Of a stretch of DNA of 64,000 nucleotides, positions 18,175 to 28,431 are shown one piece after another. The first letter of the stretch is position 1; each line of letters starts with the position of its first letter. A program made the position numbers and the translations under genes. The stretch lies in the NCBI GenBank assembly GCA_025059995.1, contig JANXCF010000009.1, positions 30,371 to 94,370 on the forward strand. Reading direction: 5' to 3'. The notes beneath the pieces were generated by a model that was not told the origin of the DNA, searched no databases, and was given only the letters and a program-made list of their open reading frames with translations. This stretch comes from Leptospiraceae bacterium. Its GTDB lineage: Bacteria; Spirochaetota; Leptospiria; Leptospirales; Leptonemataceae.

Positions 18175-18599
18175 TAAATTTCAGGGGGTGCAATTCTCGT
18201 GAGTTCGGCAAACTTGACCCCACGAACACCAGATAACTCAATATTAATTTTTTGGATTTCCTTTGCTAATCCTTTCATCACGATGATTTCTAAACAATCA
18301 TCTTCATTTACATGAATGTGTAAATTACACAAGATATTGATTAAGTTTGTATGTTGTATGTGGATCATTTTTTCTGAAAGATCAGAAGTATGGTGATTAT
18401 AAATGATTGATAAAACGCCAATCACGTTTTCTTCTGGGTTTTTCCATTTGTCTGCAACAATCTTTTCACGAATCAAATCCCGAATGAATTCTGACCGAGA
18501 AGCATATCCCTGGTCAATGAACTGCTGATCCATGATTTGAAGTAATTCCTCCGGCAAAGATATACTAAAACGCACATATTTATCACTTTTAGTTTCCAT
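18174..18599 (-). CDS. nikR: Nickel-responsive regulator NikR
   Basis: NikR is a ribbon-helix-helix repressor that binds DNA when loaded with nickel. The 141-residue sequence has the N-terminal RHH domain (VRFSISLPEELLQIMDQQ, ASRSEFIRDLIRE) and the C-terminal ACT-like metal domain. The nickel ligands of the family appear intact: a His in IQHTNL, two in LHIHVNEDD, and the Cys of DDCLEI. It probably controls nickel uptake or a nickel enzyme, but none is visible here; the neighbours are ilvC upstream and a small membrane protein coupled to its stop codon. No operator was identified. Confidence 0.92.
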   Translation of the reverse strand: METKSDKYVRFSISLPEELLQIMDQQFIDQGYASRSEFIRDLIREKIVADKWKNPEENVIGVLSIIYNHHTSDLSEKMIHIQHTNLINILCNLHIHVNEDDCLEIIVMKGLAKEIQKINIELSGVRGVKFAELTRIAPPEI

Positions 18600-18645
18600 A
18601 ACTGGGTTTATTGGTTGATAATATTATTTATTTCTTTTGGCAATT

Positions 18646-19647
18646 CTATTTTTTTAAGAACTTCATCATGGCTCGTAGTTTTTTTCCGGTTTCTTCGATT
18701 AAGTGTTTTTGTCCCTCTTCTCGTAATCGATAAAAATTTGGATAACCATTTTTGGCTTCGTTTAACCATTCTTTTGCGAATTTTGCTCCTTTGTCTTTTT
18801 GGATTTCTTCTAAAATTGACTTCATGTTTTGCTTTACATGGTCATCCACTATTCTTGGTCCACGTGTCAAATCCCCATACTCAGCGGTATCTGAAATAGA
18901 ATGCCTCATGTTAGCAATACCGCCTTCGTAAATCAAATCCACAATCAGTTTTACTTCATGAAGACACTCAAAATAAGCAATATCAGGATCATAGCCAGCT
19001 TCCACTAAGGTCTCAAAGCCTTTAATGATCAATGATGTAAGCCCTCCACAAAGAACAGCTTGTTCACCAAATAAATCTGTTTCGGTTTCATCACGAAACG
19101 TGGTCTCCAAAATCCCAGCACGTCCTGCTCCAATTGCCGCTGCGTGTGCCAATGCTCGTTGTTTTGCCCTTCCTGTGGCATCCTGATGGATTGCCATCAA
19201 TGCGGGTACACCTCCCCCTTCAACAAAAACTCGACGAACCAAATGTCCCGGACCTTTGGGAGCCACCATGTAAACATCAACAAAAGGTGGAGGTTGAATG
19301 ACTTCAAAATGAATATTAAAGCCGTGAGAAAATACTAAAGCCTTACCTTCTTTTAGATTTGGAGCTATGCTCTCTTGGTAAAGTTGGAGTTGCGTCTGAT
19401 CTGGGGTCAAAACTTGGATAATTTGAGCTTGCTCACATGCCTCATAAGGTTCAAAAACCTCGAAACCATCTTCTTCGGCTTTGGAACGTGATTTGGAACG
19501 TAGCGGCAAACCAATGATCACGTTTAACCCTGAATCTCGCATGTTCTGGGCTTGAGCATGACCTTGGCTTCCATAACCTAAAACCGCAATGGTATAGTTC
19601 TGGATTTCTCGTATATCACAAGAATCGTCATAGTAAATTTTTGCCAT
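18646..19647 (-). CDS. ilvC: Ketol-acid reductoisomerase (NADP+)
   Basis: IlvC converts acetolactate or acetohydroxybutyrate to dihydroxy acids, the second step of valine, leucine and isoleucine synthesis. The start at 19647 gives the canonical MAKIYYDD N-terminus and 333 residues, a class I enzyme. The Rossmann loop [17 protein letters not shown] is intact. The cofactor-specificity loop [16 protein letters not shown] is rich in Arg and Ser, which suggests NADPH. Metal ligands sit in [15 protein letters not shown] and [17 protein letters not shown]. It is divergent from rpsR and has a good promoter candidate at 19718-19747. Branched-chain amino acid synthesis is implied for the organism. Confidence 0.96.
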   Translation of the reverse strand: MAKIYYDDSCDIREIQNYTIAVLGYGSQGHAQAQNMRDSGLNVIIGLPLRSKSRSKAEEDGFEVFEPYEACEQAQIIQVLTPDQTQLQLYQESIAPNLKEGKALVFSHGFNIHFEVIQPPPFVDVYMVAPKGPGHLVRRVFVEGGGVPALMAIHQDATGRAKQRALAHAAAIGAGRAGILETTFRDETETDLFGEQAVLCGGLTSLIIKGFETLVEAGYDPDIAYFECLHEVKLIVDLIYEGGIANMRHSISDTAEYGDLTRGPRIVDDHVKQNMKSILEEIQKDKGAKFAKEWLNEAKNGYPNFYRLREEGQKHLIEETGKKLRAMMKFLKK

Positions 19648-19717
19648 AAAGTCAACATCCAATACAAAACCACATAAACAAGAACTTTTTGAACGACAAA
19701 AGAACGAAAAAATAGAA

Positions 19718-19747
19718 ATTAAAATGTTTAAATTTTTTTAAAGTCAA
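19718..19747 (-). promoter_or_regulatory. Probable sigma70-type promoter of ilvC
   Basis: Read on the minus strand, TTGACT (19742-19747) and TTTAAT (19718-19723) are separated by 18 bases; each hexamer matches the consensus at five of six positions. Transcription would begin near 19711, giving a leader of about 64 bases before the ilvC ATG. Confidence 0.55.
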
Positions 19748-19888
19748 CAAAATTATGATTTATAATATTTTTATAAAAATTATGTTCATAAAAATTTAAA
19801 GAATTGATACGCAAATTCAAAATCTGCTTTACAAAGAAAGAAAAAAAGAAAGAAAAGGGATTAGAAAAACTCTTATCGAAGGTGATTT

Positions 19889-20164
19889 ATGAGCGAAGAA
19901 ACTAAAAATCCAGAGATAAAAAACGAACCAAGCGAAAGTAAAGAAGACAAAACTGTCAAATACCGTTTTAAAAAGCGGGTCCTCGATACTCGTGGATTGG
20001 TGATCGATTATCGTAATCCAGAAGTGCTTAAGCGATTCATCACCAAAACAGGAAAGATCTTACCAAGAAGACTCACAGGAGCTACAGCAAAGGTCCAAAG
20101 AAAGATAGCCAAAGAAATCAAACGAGCTCGCATGGCAAATTTACTTCCCTTTACAAAAAGATAA
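19889..20164 (+). CDS. rpsR: 30S ribosomal protein bS18
   Basis: bS18 binds the platform of the 30S subunit next to bS6. The family core is clear: [20 protein letters not shown] and [20 protein letters not shown], then ARMANLLPF near the end. The first 25 residues form an acidic, lysine-rich extension ([20 protein letters not shown]) that most homologues lack. A GAAGGTG ribosome site precedes the ATG. Unusually, the gene is not beside rpsF, ssb or rplI; it sits 20 bases before sucA and may be co-transcribed with it. A perfect TATAAT at 19761-19766 lies upstream, but its -35 partner is weak. Confidence 0.95.
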   Translation: MSEETKNPEIKNEPSESKEDKTVKYRFKKRVLDTRGLVIDYRNPEVLKRFITKTGKILPRRLTGATAKVQRKIAKEIKRARMANLLPFTKR

Positions 20165-20184
20165 ATTAAAATTACGAGGTTCCT

Positions 20185-22959
20185 ATGAAAAACTTACAAT
20201 ATATATCCGTATTACAAGGTGATCAAAAAGAATATTTAGAGCAACTATATGAAAAATACTTAAAAAGTCCAGAGAGCATACCACAAGACTGGAAGATTTT
20301 ATTTGAAGAACTAGAAGAAGCAAAATCCCTTACAAAAATCAAAAAGACAACTGATGAAATTAGTCTCATTGAAACTAAAGAGATTTCCTCTCTTGAATAT
20401 CATGAAGATTTAAATCTAAAAGTTCATGAATTAATCCAAGATTATCGACGCCATGGACATTTGATGGCAAATATTGATCCTTTAGGGTTTAGAAAAACCC
20501 CCAAAGAGGAATTCTTTCATATAAGTAAGTATGGGATTTCAGAACATGATCTAAAAAAGAAAGTCAAAGTTTCAATAGCAAATAAACCAACGATTGATAC
20601 CGTAGAAAACATTATTAAGAAATTAGATCAAATTTATTGTTCTACTATTGGTTTTGAGTTTTTTTACATTCATAATAATACAAAAAGAAATTGGTTAATA
20701 GAAAAAGTCGAATCAGAAGGTTTTTTTGATCCTTTACCACAGCAAGAGATTCTCAATATTTACGAAAAATTATACAGTGCTGAGTATTTCGAAAAATTTT
20801 TAACCATCAAGTTTCCGGGGAAAAAACGATTCTCGTTAGAAGGGGGAGAAAGTTTGATTCCCGCCTTAGCAACACTTATCAATGAGGCGGCAAAATACAA
20901 CATAGAACAAATAGTGATTGGTATGGCACATCGGGGAAGATTGAACGTTCTTGCAAATATCCTCGAAAAAGACTTAGCCTACATATTCGCAGAGTTCTTA
21001 GAAAATGTTGATAATATTGAATTCATGGGAGACGTGAAATATCATTTTGGTTATTCTAAAGATCTGATTTTTTCGAATGGACACAAGCTTCATTTGAGTT
21101 TAGCATTTAACCCAAGTCACTTAGAAGTCATCAATCCTGTTGTGATGGGTTCCGTTCGTGCAAGACAAACAAAAAATCATGACAAAGAAAGAAAAAAACA
21201 TTTAGGATTACTCATTCATGGAGATGCGGCTATTTGTGGGCAAGGCATCAATTATGAAATGATTAACATGTCGAACCTCAGAGGATACACAGTAGGAGGA
21301 ATGATACATTTTGTCGTCAACAATCAAATTGGATTTACTACTGATCCTATAGATGCAAGGTCGACACCCTACGCAACCGATATAGGCAAGCTTTTGATGA
21401 ATCCCATCTTTCACGTCAATGGTGATGATCCCGTGGCTTTATACAAAGCTGTCAAGTTGGCAATTGAATATCGGCAAACCTTCCAAACTGATGTTTTTAT
21501 TGACTTAATTTGCTACCGTCGATGGGGACATAATGAAACTGATGAACCAACTTTTACTCAACCAATCATGTATAAAGTCATCAAAAATCATTCCGGAACT
21601 TTTAGTATTTTTGAAAACTCTTCTTATGGAAAACAGATCCCAGAAGAAGTAAAAAATCAGATCAAAACGAAAATTCAAAAAAAATTTGAAGCTGCCTATC
21701 AAAAACTACAATCAGAAAATATCAAAATTTACATCCAAACCCTCACCGACCAATGGAAAGGTCTAAAGAAAATTGATTTCGAGAATGAACCCAACACTTC
21801 AGTAAGCGAAGATACTCTCAAAACCATCACTGAAAGAATAACTGAAATACCTAAAGATTTCCATCCCAATCCCAAGATTGCACGGCTTCTACAAGAAAGA
21901 AGAGAAATGATCTTTCAGCCACAAAAACGAAAAATCGACTGGGGCATGGGAGAAACCTTAGCTTACGGAAGTTTACTATTAGAAGGATACCCAGTTCGTA
22001 TCTCAGGACAAGATGTAAAGCGTGGGACATTTAGCCATCGACATGCGGCAATCTATGACATAGAAACAGGGAATGAATATATCCCTTTACAACATCTTTC
22101 TTCAAACCAAGCTTCTTTTGAAATTGTTAATAGCCTTTTATCTGAAGAAGCAGTGTTAGGATTTGAATTTGGATATTCCTTAGCTGATCCTAATACTTTA
22201 GTAATCTGGGAAGCTCAATTTGGTGATTTTGCCAATGGAGCTCAGGTGATTATCGATCAATTCATTAGTAGTTCTGAAGCCAAGTGGGAAAGGATGTCTG
22301 GAATTACTATGTTTTTACCTCATGGCTATGAAGGACAAGGACCAGAACACTCCAGTGCTCGATTGGAACGATACCTTCAACTCTGTAGTCAACACAATAT
22401 CCAGGTGATCTATCCTACTTTGCCATCTCAAATTTTCCATCTTTTGAGAAGACAAATGAAAAGAAATTATCGAAAACCATTGATTGTGATGACACCGAAA
22501 TCCTTGCTACGCCATCCAGAAGCTGTGAGTGAAATTTCTGATTTCACAAATGGGAAATTCATCGAAGTCATTGACGAAACTGATCCTGAAATCCAACCCG
22601 AAAAAGTAACAAAACTTCTTTTCTGCACTGGAAAAATCTATTACGAACTAAGAGAAGCACGAAGAAAACACCAAAAAAACCATATTGCCATCGTTCGTAT
22701 AGAGCAACTATATCCCTTCCCTTTTGATCAGATCAAACAAATCTTACAAAAATATTCGAATGTACAAACTTATCATTGGGTTCAAGAAGAACCAAGAAAT
22801 CAAGGAGCTTGGATTTACGTGGAAAATCACTTAGGAAATCTATGTCCCAAGAAACTAACCTACATTGGAAGGGTAGCCTCTCCAAGCCCTGCTACAGGTT
22901 TTTATAAGGTTCACGTAAAAGAACAAGAAAACATAATTAAAGAAGCAATAGAAATTTAG
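20185..22959 (+). CDS. sucA: 2-oxoglutarate dehydrogenase E1 component
   Basis: This thiamine-diphosphate enzyme decarboxylates 2-oxoglutarate and passes the succinyl group to the lipoyl domain of SucB. The 924-residue length is normal. Motifs include [62 protein letters not shown] and, late in the protein, [17 protein letters not shown]. The N-terminal segment [19 protein letters not shown] is the E2-interacting tail of this family. A GAGG ribosome site precedes the ATG. Its stop codon overlaps the ribosome site of sucB. Presence of the complex indicates an oxidative TCA cycle. Confidence 0.97.
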   Translation: MKNLQYISVLQGDQKEYLEQLYEKYLKSPESIPQDWKILFEELEEAKSLTKIKKTTDEISLIETKEISSLEYHEDLNLKVHELIQDYRRHGHLMANIDPLGFRKTPKEEFFHISKYGISEHDLKKKVKVSIANKPTIDTVENIIKKLDQIYCSTIGFEFFYIHNNTKRNWLIEKVESEGFFDPLPQQEILNIYEKLYSAEYFEKFLTIKFPGKKRFSLEGGESLIPALATLINEAAKYNIEQIVIGMAHRGRLNVLANILEKDLAYIFAEFLENVDNIEFMGDVKYHFGYSKDLIFSNGHKLHLSLAFNPSHLEVINPVVMGSVRARQTKNHDKERKKHLGLLIHGDAAICGQGINYEMINMSNLRGYTVGGMIHFVVNNQIGFTTDPIDARSTPYATDIGKLLMNPIFHVNGDDPVALYKAVKLAIEYRQTFQTDVFIDLICYRRWGHNETDEPTFTQPIMYKVIKNHSGTFSIFENSSYGKQIPEEVKNQIKTKIQKKFEAAYQKLQSENIKIYIQTLTDQWKGLKKIDFENEPNTSVSEDTLKTITERITEIPKDFHPNPKIARLLQERREMIFQPQKRKIDWGMGETLAYGSLLLEGYPVRISGQDVKRGTFSHRHAAIYDIETGNEYIPLQHLSSNQASFEIVNSLLSEEAVLGFEFGYSLADPNTLVIWEAQFGDFANGAQVIIDQFISSSEAKWERMSGITMFLPHGYEGQGPEHSSARLERYLQLCSQHNIQVIYPTLPSQIFHLLRRQMKRNYRKPLIVMTPKSLLRHPEAVSEISDFTNGKFIEVIDETDPEIQPEKVTKLLFCTGKIYYELREARRKHQKNHIAIVRIEQLYPFPFDQIKQILQKYSNVQTYHWVQEEPRNQGAWIYVENHLGNLCPKKLTYIGRVASPSPATGFYKVHVKEQENIIKEAIEI

Positions 22960-22967
22960 GAGTGAGT

Positions 22968-24200
22968 ATGAGTATCGCAATCAAAGTCCCTCCATTAGGC
23001 GAGTCCATCACAGAAGCAACCATTGCTTCATGGTACAAAAACCAAGGTGATTTTGTAAAGCAAGGTGAAATATTAGTATCATTAGAAAGCGACAAAGTTA
23101 CGATGGAAGTTCCAAGTCCATCAAATGGAATTCTCATGCAAATTCTCAAGAAAGCAGGAGAAAACGTCAAAATCGATGAGACAATTGCCATCTTGGAAGA
23201 AAAACAATCATCTACAATCGAACAACCAAAAAAAGAATCACCAACACCATCTCAAGTAGAGCCTACAAAAAATGACACTCTACCACCTTCAGTCCAACGT
23301 TTAGTTGCTGAACAAAAGCTCAACATCGAAGAAATTGAAGGCACGGGGAAAAGAGGTCAAATCACAAAAGAAGATGTAATCAAACACTTAGAGAAGCAAA
23401 ATAATCAAAAAATGCAACCCAAAGAAGAACCCATCCCCGTTAGTGTCTCCAACGTCTCCAACGTAATGAAAGAAGTACCAACTCTAAAACAAAAAAGAGA
23501 ATTACGAGAAGAAGTCGTTCCCATGAGTAGGCTTCGCCAGAAGATTGCCGAGCGTTTGGTGCAAGCCCAACATACCGCAGCTATCTTAACCACTTTCAAT
23601 GAAGCCGACATGTCAAAAATCATGGAATATCGACAAAAATATAATGAACTCTTCCAAAAAAAATACGGAATCAAGCTTGGAATCATGTCGTTTTTTGTTA
23701 AGGCTTGTGTTACTGCTCTAAAGGAATTTCCTGCTGTCAATGCCGAGATACGTGATAACAACATTGTCTATAAATATTATTACGATATTGGTGTTGCGGT
23801 CGGTGGTCCGAGGGGTTTGGTAGTTCCTGTAGTTCGAAACGCTGATCAACTCAGTTTTGCCGAGATTGAGATGGAAATTGCTCGATTGGCTAATCGTGTT
23901 CGGGAAGGAATCATCACCCTCGAAGAACTCGCAGGAGGAACATTTACTATTTCCAATGGTGGGATTTATGGTTCGATGATGTCGACTCCCATCCTTAATC
24001 CACCTCAAGTGGGAATTTTAGGAATGCACAACATCATAAAGCGTCCTGTTGTTGTTGATGATCAAATCGTTATACGACCCATGATGTATTTAGCCTTATC
24101 CTATGATCATCGTATCATCGATGGAAAAGAAGCCGTTAGCTTTTTAGTCAGAGTAAAAGAATGCGTTGAAAACCCTGAAAGAATGCTATTCGAAATCTAA
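22968..24200 (+). CDS. sucB: Dihydrolipoyl succinyltransferase (E2 of OGDH)
   Basis: SucB transfers the succinyl group from lipoate to CoA. The ATG at 22968 was chosen over a GTG at 22962 because an AGGAG lies at the ideal distance and overlaps the sucA stop. Domains in order: lipoyl domain with Lys43 in ESDKVTME; a Pro/Glu/Thr linker; the E3/E1-binding domain (about 105-140, [31 protein letters not shown]); a second linker; and the catalytic domain (about 175-410) ending in [13 protein letters not shown] with the active His and Asp. The 410-residue length is typical. It lies between sucA and lpd. Confidence 0.96.
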   Translation: MSIAIKVPPLGESITEATIASWYKNQGDFVKQGEILVSLESDKVTMEVPSPSNGILMQILKKAGENVKIDETIAILEEKQSSTIEQPKKESPTPSQVEPTKNDTLPPSVQRLVAEQKLNIEEIEGTGKRGQITKEDVIKHLEKQNNQKMQPKEEPIPVSVSNVSNVMKEVPTLKQKRELREEVVPMSRLRQKIAERLVQAQHTAAILTTFNEADMSKIMEYRQKYNELFQKKYGIKLGIMSFFVKACVTALKEFPAVNAEIRDNNIVYKYYYDIGVAVGGPRGLVVPVVRNADQLSFAEIEMEIARLANRVREGIITLEELAGGTFTISNGGIYGSMMSTPILNPPQVGILGMHNIIKRPVVVDDQIVIRPMMYLALSYDHRIIDGKEAVSFLVRVKECVENPERMLFEI

Positions 24201-24246
24201 CCTTTTTCTTCGTTGCTTCTAAAAGACCTCTAGACAGGGGAAGCTT

Positions 24247-25671
24247 ATGAACCAAGAAAAATTTGATGTCGTTATTATTGGTAGTGGTCCTGGAGGTTAT
24301 GTTTGTGCCATACGTTGTGCCCAATTAGGATTTAAGACAGCCATCATAGAGAAAAACCCCACCCTTGGCGGAACGTGTTTGAATATTGGCTGTATCCCGT
24401 CAAAGGCTTTGCTTGATAGCACGGAGAAGTTTTATCAAATCCGACATTCCTTCAAAGAACACGGGATCATTGTTTCGGACGTAAAAGTTGATTTATCTCA
24501 AATGATGAAACGAAAAGAGCAAGTAGTCAAAGAACTCACGGATGGTGTTCGTTTTTTGATGAACAAAAATAAAATCGAGGTACTTCATGGTGTGGGTAGT
24601 ATTCACTCACATTCGGAAGAACAGATACAAATCCTAGTTCAAAATGAACAACCTCAAGTTCTCACAACAAAAAATTGTATCATAGCTACTGGCTCAACCT
24701 CAATCCTTCCCAAAGATATTGGTATCCCTGTGGATGTTGATGGAGAGCATATTTTGATTTCTGATCATGCCTTATCTTTAAAAGAAATCCCAGAATCAAT
24801 GTTAGTCATTGGTGGTGGTGTGATTGGATTAGAGTTAGGTTCTGTTTGGAATCGATTGGGCACTAAAGTGACAATCGTTGAGATTTTACCAGACATTCTC
24901 TTGGGTTTAGACTCAAAGATGAGGCAGGTAGCCAAAAATGCCTTCACGAAACAAGGAATGAGATTTTTGCTAAATCACAAACTAAAAGAAATCATCATCA
25001 AAAATAACAGAGTCATTTCGAAAATAGAAACACCGACAAACGAAATAATCGAAATCGAAACCGAGAAGGTTCTTTTCGCGATTGGTCGAAAACCCTATAC
25101 GGAAGGTTTGAACTTAGAAGCGTTTGGTATTGAAAAAAACGAACGTGGAAGAATCAAAGTCAACCAACATTACGAAACCAACCGAAAAGGTATCTTCGCA
25201 ATAGGTGATGTGATTGAAGGACCTATGCTTGCTCATAAAGCCGAAGAAGAAGGAATCGCAGTAGCGAATTATATTGCCAATAAATATTCTCATGTGAACT
25301 ATGATCTTTGCCCTTATGTCATCTATACTTGGCCAGAGATTGCGTGGGTCGGAAAAAATGAGGATCAACTAACACAAGAAGGAAAAGAATTTCTAGTAGG
25401 AACGTTTTTATTTCGAGCAAATGGAAGAGCTAAAGGTATGGGAGAAACCGAAGGACAGGTCAAAATCGTTGCCGATAAAAAAACCGATAAAATCTTAGGG
25501 GTTTCGATTATAGGACCTTATGCTTCAGAGCTCTTGGGGGAGGCTGTGATTGCTATGGAATTCGGAGCTTCTTCTGAAGATCTAGGCAGATCTTTTCATT
25601 CTCATCCTAATTTGATTGAAGTAATCAAAGAAGCCGCTTTAGATGTGCAAAAAGAAGCCATCCACAAGTAA
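24247..25671 (+). CDS. lpd: Dihydrolipoyl dehydrogenase (E3)
   Basis: Lpd reoxidises dihydrolipoamide with FAD and NAD+. The 474-residue sequence has the FAD motif IIGSGPGGYVCAIRCAQLG, the redox disulfide GGTCLNIGCIPSK (Cys44, Cys49), the NAD motif VIGGGVIGLELGSVWNRLG, and AIGDVIEGPMLAHKAEEEG. Near the C-terminus HSHPNLIEVIKEAA supplies the catalytic His-Glu pair. An AGGGGAAG ribosome site precedes the ATG. It follows sucB by 46 bases and probably serves OGDH, and perhaps other lipoamide complexes. Its stop codon directly abuts the stop of the convergent dtd gene. Confidence 0.97.
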   Translation: MNQEKFDVVIIGSGPGGYVCAIRCAQLGFKTAIIEKNPTLGGTCLNIGCIPSKALLDSTEKFYQIRHSFKEHGIIVSDVKVDLSQMMKRKEQVVKELTDGVRFLMNKNKIEVLHGVGSIHSHSEEQIQILVQNEQPQVLTTKNCIIATGSTSILPKDIGIPVDVDGEHILISDHALSLKEIPESMLVIGGGVIGLELGSVWNRLGTKVTIVEILPDILLGLDSKMRQVAKNAFTKQGMRFLLNHKLKEIIIKNNRVISKIETPTNEIIEIETEKVLFAIGRKPYTEGLNLEAFGIEKNERGRIKVNQHYETNRKGIFAIGDVIEGPMLAHKAEEEGIAVANYIANKYSHVNYDLCPYVIYTWPEIAWVGKNEDQLTQEGKEFLVGTFLFRANGRAKGMGETEGQVKIVADKKTDKILGVSIIGPYASELLGEAVIAMEFGASSEDLGRSFHSHPNLIEVIKEAALDVQKEAIHK

Positions 25672-26178
25672 TCAAAATTCCAAGTAAAAAGTCACAGGTC
25701 CATCGTTGATAAGGGGGATATCCATCATTGCTTGAAACTTCCCTGTTTGAACGAAGAAATCTAAAGTTTTATCACTTATCGTTTGTTGAAATTTTTCTTT
25801 GTATAATTCAAGATAAGACATTTTGAAAATACTACAAAATTTTTCATAATGAGTTTTTGCTTCTTCGATTGGCATCGCATTTGTGAAAGAAGGTCGATTT
25901 CCTTGATAGGGATCCCCACAAAGAGTGAATTGGGAAACTAAAAGAATCTGCCCTTGAATGTCGATCACACTCAAATTCATCTTTTTGTTTTCATCTTCGA
26001 AAATTCGCAAATTTAAAGTTTTCTTGGCAATTTTTCCGTAATCAATTTCGGTCTTCGTTGTATCCTCTTTGCAAAAACCAATGAATACCAAAAGCCCCTT
26101 GTGGATTTTGGCTTTGATGACTTTTTCTTCGGGCAAAAATACAGAAGCTTCTTTTACCCGTTGGATCAAGATTTTCAT
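25672..26178 (-). CDS. dtd: D-aminoacyl-tRNA deacylase
   Basis: Dtd removes D-amino acids (and glycine from tRNA-Ala) from mischarged tRNAs. Motifs are MKILIQRVKEASV at the start, LLVSQFTLCGD (the S-Q-x-T active-site motif) and PLINDGPVTFYLEF (the Gly-cisPro loop N-x-G-P-V-T) at the end. G-[RN]-R-P-S-F is present as GNRPSF. At 168 residues it is about 20 longer than usual (about 145-150). The excess is around residues 115-135 (FKMSYLELYKEKFQQTISDK), between the helix and the VQTGKFQAMMDIPL strand. It is downstream of a coiled-coil gene on the same strand. Confidence 0.93.
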   Translation of the reverse strand: MKILIQRVKEASVFLPEEKVIKAKIHKGLLVFIGFCKEDTTKTEIDYGKIAKKTLNLRIFEDENKKMNLSVIDIQGQILLVSQFTLCGDPYQGNRPSFTNAMPIEEAKTHYEKFCSIFKMSYLELYKEKFQQTISDKTLDFFVQTGKFQAMMDIPLINDGPVTFYLEF

Positions 26179-26193
26179 GGTTGAAAAGAAATA

Positions 26194-27378
26194 CTATAGA
26201 TTTTGATTGATGAAACGATTGACTTCTGGATCCTCAACCCCCAATTCCCGTGCAGCTCGCAATTCACGAAAAGCTTCTTCTTTTCGTCCTAGTCGTAAAT
26301 ACAGTAAACCGATGTCGTATAAAGCCTTTCCCAAATAGAGCCTTGCTCTTTGTAACTCATCGATTTCATTTTTGATTTTAATGATCATCACCTCTTCTGA
26401 AAGCCCACCCGTTCGAATGATTTTATTGACTCTATCCCGTATGCGGTTTAAGATTTCATGTAAAGATCTAACTTGATTTAGCTGTTCAATATGATTTCGT
26501 AATTCTATATTTTTCGAAACCAAAAGATCGTATTTTTCCATTAAAAGTTGATATTCTTTTTTCAAACTTTCCAGCTCTTCTTGCTGATTCATGATTGTGG
26601 GATTTTCAATAATCATTTCTGTTAAGCGTTGGATTTCTTTTTCTAAGATTTGATTTCTTGAGCGCTCTTGGAGAAGTTCCTTTTGAAGTTGACTCGATTG
26701 ATTTTTATAATTTTCAATTTCTTTTTTGTATTCCATGGGGATATTTTGGATTTCTTTATATCTCTCTAGTTCGATTTCTAAATTAATTTTCTCTTTTTCT
26801 AGTTTGTGGTATTGCCATGATAACTCACCAAAATTTTCAAATATCTCCTGAAAAATTTTTTGTGAATCATAGTTTTTCCATGACTTGGGAACTTGTAATT
26901 TTCGCTTGAGTTTTTGGATTTGTTGGAGCCAAATTTCTTTTTCATGAGAATCTTCTTTTTCTTCTTTCGGTACTCGTTTTGATTTATTTTTCAGCTTGAT
27001 TTCTTTAATAGTTTCAATTGTTGCAAGGGATAAAGATTTATCAAATGTTTCGGTATACAACTCTTCCCAAAATTTTTGAAGATAATAATACGTCACATAA
27101 GGATGCTCATATCTGCCTAGTTGGTTTTCTAACCAATTTCTTAATTTATATTCCACACATTGCAACCTATCAAAAATAGAGTAACAAAAGGGGACATAAA
27201 CAGTGTTATCTCTTCTTAGTATGAATTTTTTGGGAAATTTATCAATTGATTCCTCTGGCCAAAGTAAATCTTTTGTTGAAAGATTCAAAATGAATTCATG
27301 AAATTCTTTTTTTAACTCATGATTGTAATATATTTTATCCCATTCAATATCTTTTTCTTTTTTTTTCAATTGTTTCAT
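26194..27378 (-). CDS. Hypothetical coiled-coil protein with a C-terminal TPR
   Basis: I do not recognise this 394-residue protein. Residues 1-125 appear globular and aromatic-rich (LLWPEESIDKFPKKFILRRD, YEHPYVTYYYLQKFWEEL). Residues 165-310 form a long coiled coil with heptad-like Leu, Ile, Glu, Lys and Gln. The C-terminal 60 residues contain at least one TPR (ALYDIGLLYLRLGRKEEAFR, ELRAARELG), suggesting protein-protein contacts. There is no signal peptide or membrane helix. It precedes dtd by 15 bases on the same strand. On the minus strand a GATAAT sits 11 bases before the ATG, but without a good -35. Confidence 0.6.
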   Translation of the reverse strand: MKQLKKKEKDIEWDKIYYNHELKKEFHEFILNLSTKDLLWPEESIDKFPKKFILRRDNTVYVPFCYSIFDRLQCVEYKLRNWLENQLGRYEHPYVTYYYLQKFWEELYTETFDKSLSLATIETIKEIKLKNKSKRVPKEEKEDSHEKEIWLQQIQKLKRKLQVPKSWKNYDSQKIFQEIFENFGELSWQYHKLEKEKINLEIELERYKEIQNIPMEYKKEIENYKNQSSQLQKELLQERSRNQILEKEIQRLTEMIIENPTIMNQQEELESLKKEYQLLMEKYDLLVSKNIELRNHIEQLNQVRSLHEILNRIRDRVNKIIRTGGLSEEVMIIKIKNEIDELQRARLYLGKALYDIGLLYLRLGRKEEAFRELRAARELGVEDPEVNRFINQNL

Positions 27379-27581
27379 AATTTTTAATTATTATCGGTTT
27401 TGATTTCTTTCTTAATTTATCATATTTTTTTTCTTTGTCAAATCCTGATAATATGTCTATTCAAACAACACGCAATGTCAATATTGCTTCTTACACGCAA
27501 AAATTCATTCTCTTTTTATCTTCTTTATCTTCTTGACAAGTTATTTTTGTTTAAAGAATTAGTCCAAGAATTACAATCAAA

Positions 27582-27612
27582 ATATCTAAATGAATCTTAT
27601 TCATTTAGGTAT
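27582..27612 (+). promoter_or_regulatory. Long hairpin/palindrome ahead of etfB
   Basis: CTAAATGAAT (27586-27595) and ATTCATTTAG (27599-27608) are a perfect 10-base inverted repeat around CTT. In RNA the stem extends by a G-U and three more pairs to 14. It lies 14 bases before the AGGAG of etfB and is not followed by a T-run, so it is not a terminator. It may be a repressor operator or a leader hairpin. Confidence 0.65.
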
Positions 27613-27637
27613 TGATAATAACTTGTAGGAGTGGATT

Positions 27638-28405
27638 ATGAAGATTGCTGTTCTGATTAAGCAAGTTCCTGACACTGAAACCCAAATTAGTGCTAAGATT
27701 TCTGGCAATAAAATCAATGAAAGTGGTATTAAATGGATTGTCTCCCCTTTTGACGAACACGCATTGGAAGAAGCCCTACGTATTCGAGAAAAGCATAAAG
27801 CCGAAGTTGTTGCCATTTCATTGGGACCAGACCGAGTGCAAGAAGCAATCCGAACCGCTTATGCTTTCGGAGTTGATAAAGGTTTACATATTCGTGATAC
27901 TTCCTACAATACACTTGATATTTTCTACACAGCAAATGTTTTAGCTGCAGTTTTGAAAAAAGAAAATCCTGATGTAATCTTAACCGGACACATTGCTATT
28001 GACTCCCAATCTTCTATGGTTCCAGCAATGATTGCTCAAATTTTAGGTATTCCCAACATTAATAATGCGATCAAAGTTGAAATCCAAAATTCAAAAGTCA
28101 AAGTAACAAGAGAAATTGAAGGTGGTATTGCTGATGTAGAAACAGAATTGCCTGTTGTCATAACAGCAACAAAAAAACTTAACGAACCTAAATACCCTAC
28201 ATTAAAAGGAATTCTAGCCGCAAAGAAAAAAAACATTGAAGTGATTGAAGTCGATACTTTGGGCTTAAATATTCCCAGAATCCAGATCATTTCCATAGAA
28301 CCACCACCGCCAAGACCACCTGGAAGGATCATTGACGGTGAAACACCAGAAGCTAAAGCCAAAGAACTAGTTCGGCTTTTACGAGAGGAAGCAAAAGTGA
28401 TATAA
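27638..28405 (+). CDS. etfB: Electron transfer flavoprotein beta subunit
   Basis: EtfB binds AMP and, with EtfA, accepts electrons from acyl-CoA and other dehydrogenases for delivery to the quinone pool. The 255-residue sequence shows MKIAVLIKQVPDTETQI, WIVSPFDEHALEEALRI, VVAISLGPDRVQEAIRTAYA and ILTGHIAIDSQSSMVPAMIA, all family hallmarks, and LPVVITATKKLNEPKYPTLK near the C-terminus. An AGGAGTGG ribosome site precedes the ATG. It is followed by etfA after 26 bases. A striking palindrome lies in the leader at 27582-27612. Confidence 0.96.
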   Translation: MKIAVLIKQVPDTETQISAKISGNKINESGIKWIVSPFDEHALEEALRIREKHKAEVVAISLGPDRVQEAIRTAYAFGVDKGLHIRDTSYNTLDIFYTANVLAAVLKKENPDVILTGHIAIDSQSSMVPAMIAQILGIPNINNAIKVEIQNSKVKVTREIEGGIADVETELPVVITATKKLNEPKYPTLKGILAAKKKNIEVIEVDTLGLNIPRIQIISIEPPPPRPPGRIIDGETPEAKAKELVRLLREEAKVI

Positions 28406-28431
28406 CTAAAGAATTCATCAGGAGGAAAGAA

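Noticed and set aside
27400..27615. Plus-strand frame of 71 codons before etfB
   Set aside because: It is a Leu/Ile/Phe-rich frame in an AT-rich leader, has no ribosome site, and runs through the etfB palindrome. It looks like chance.
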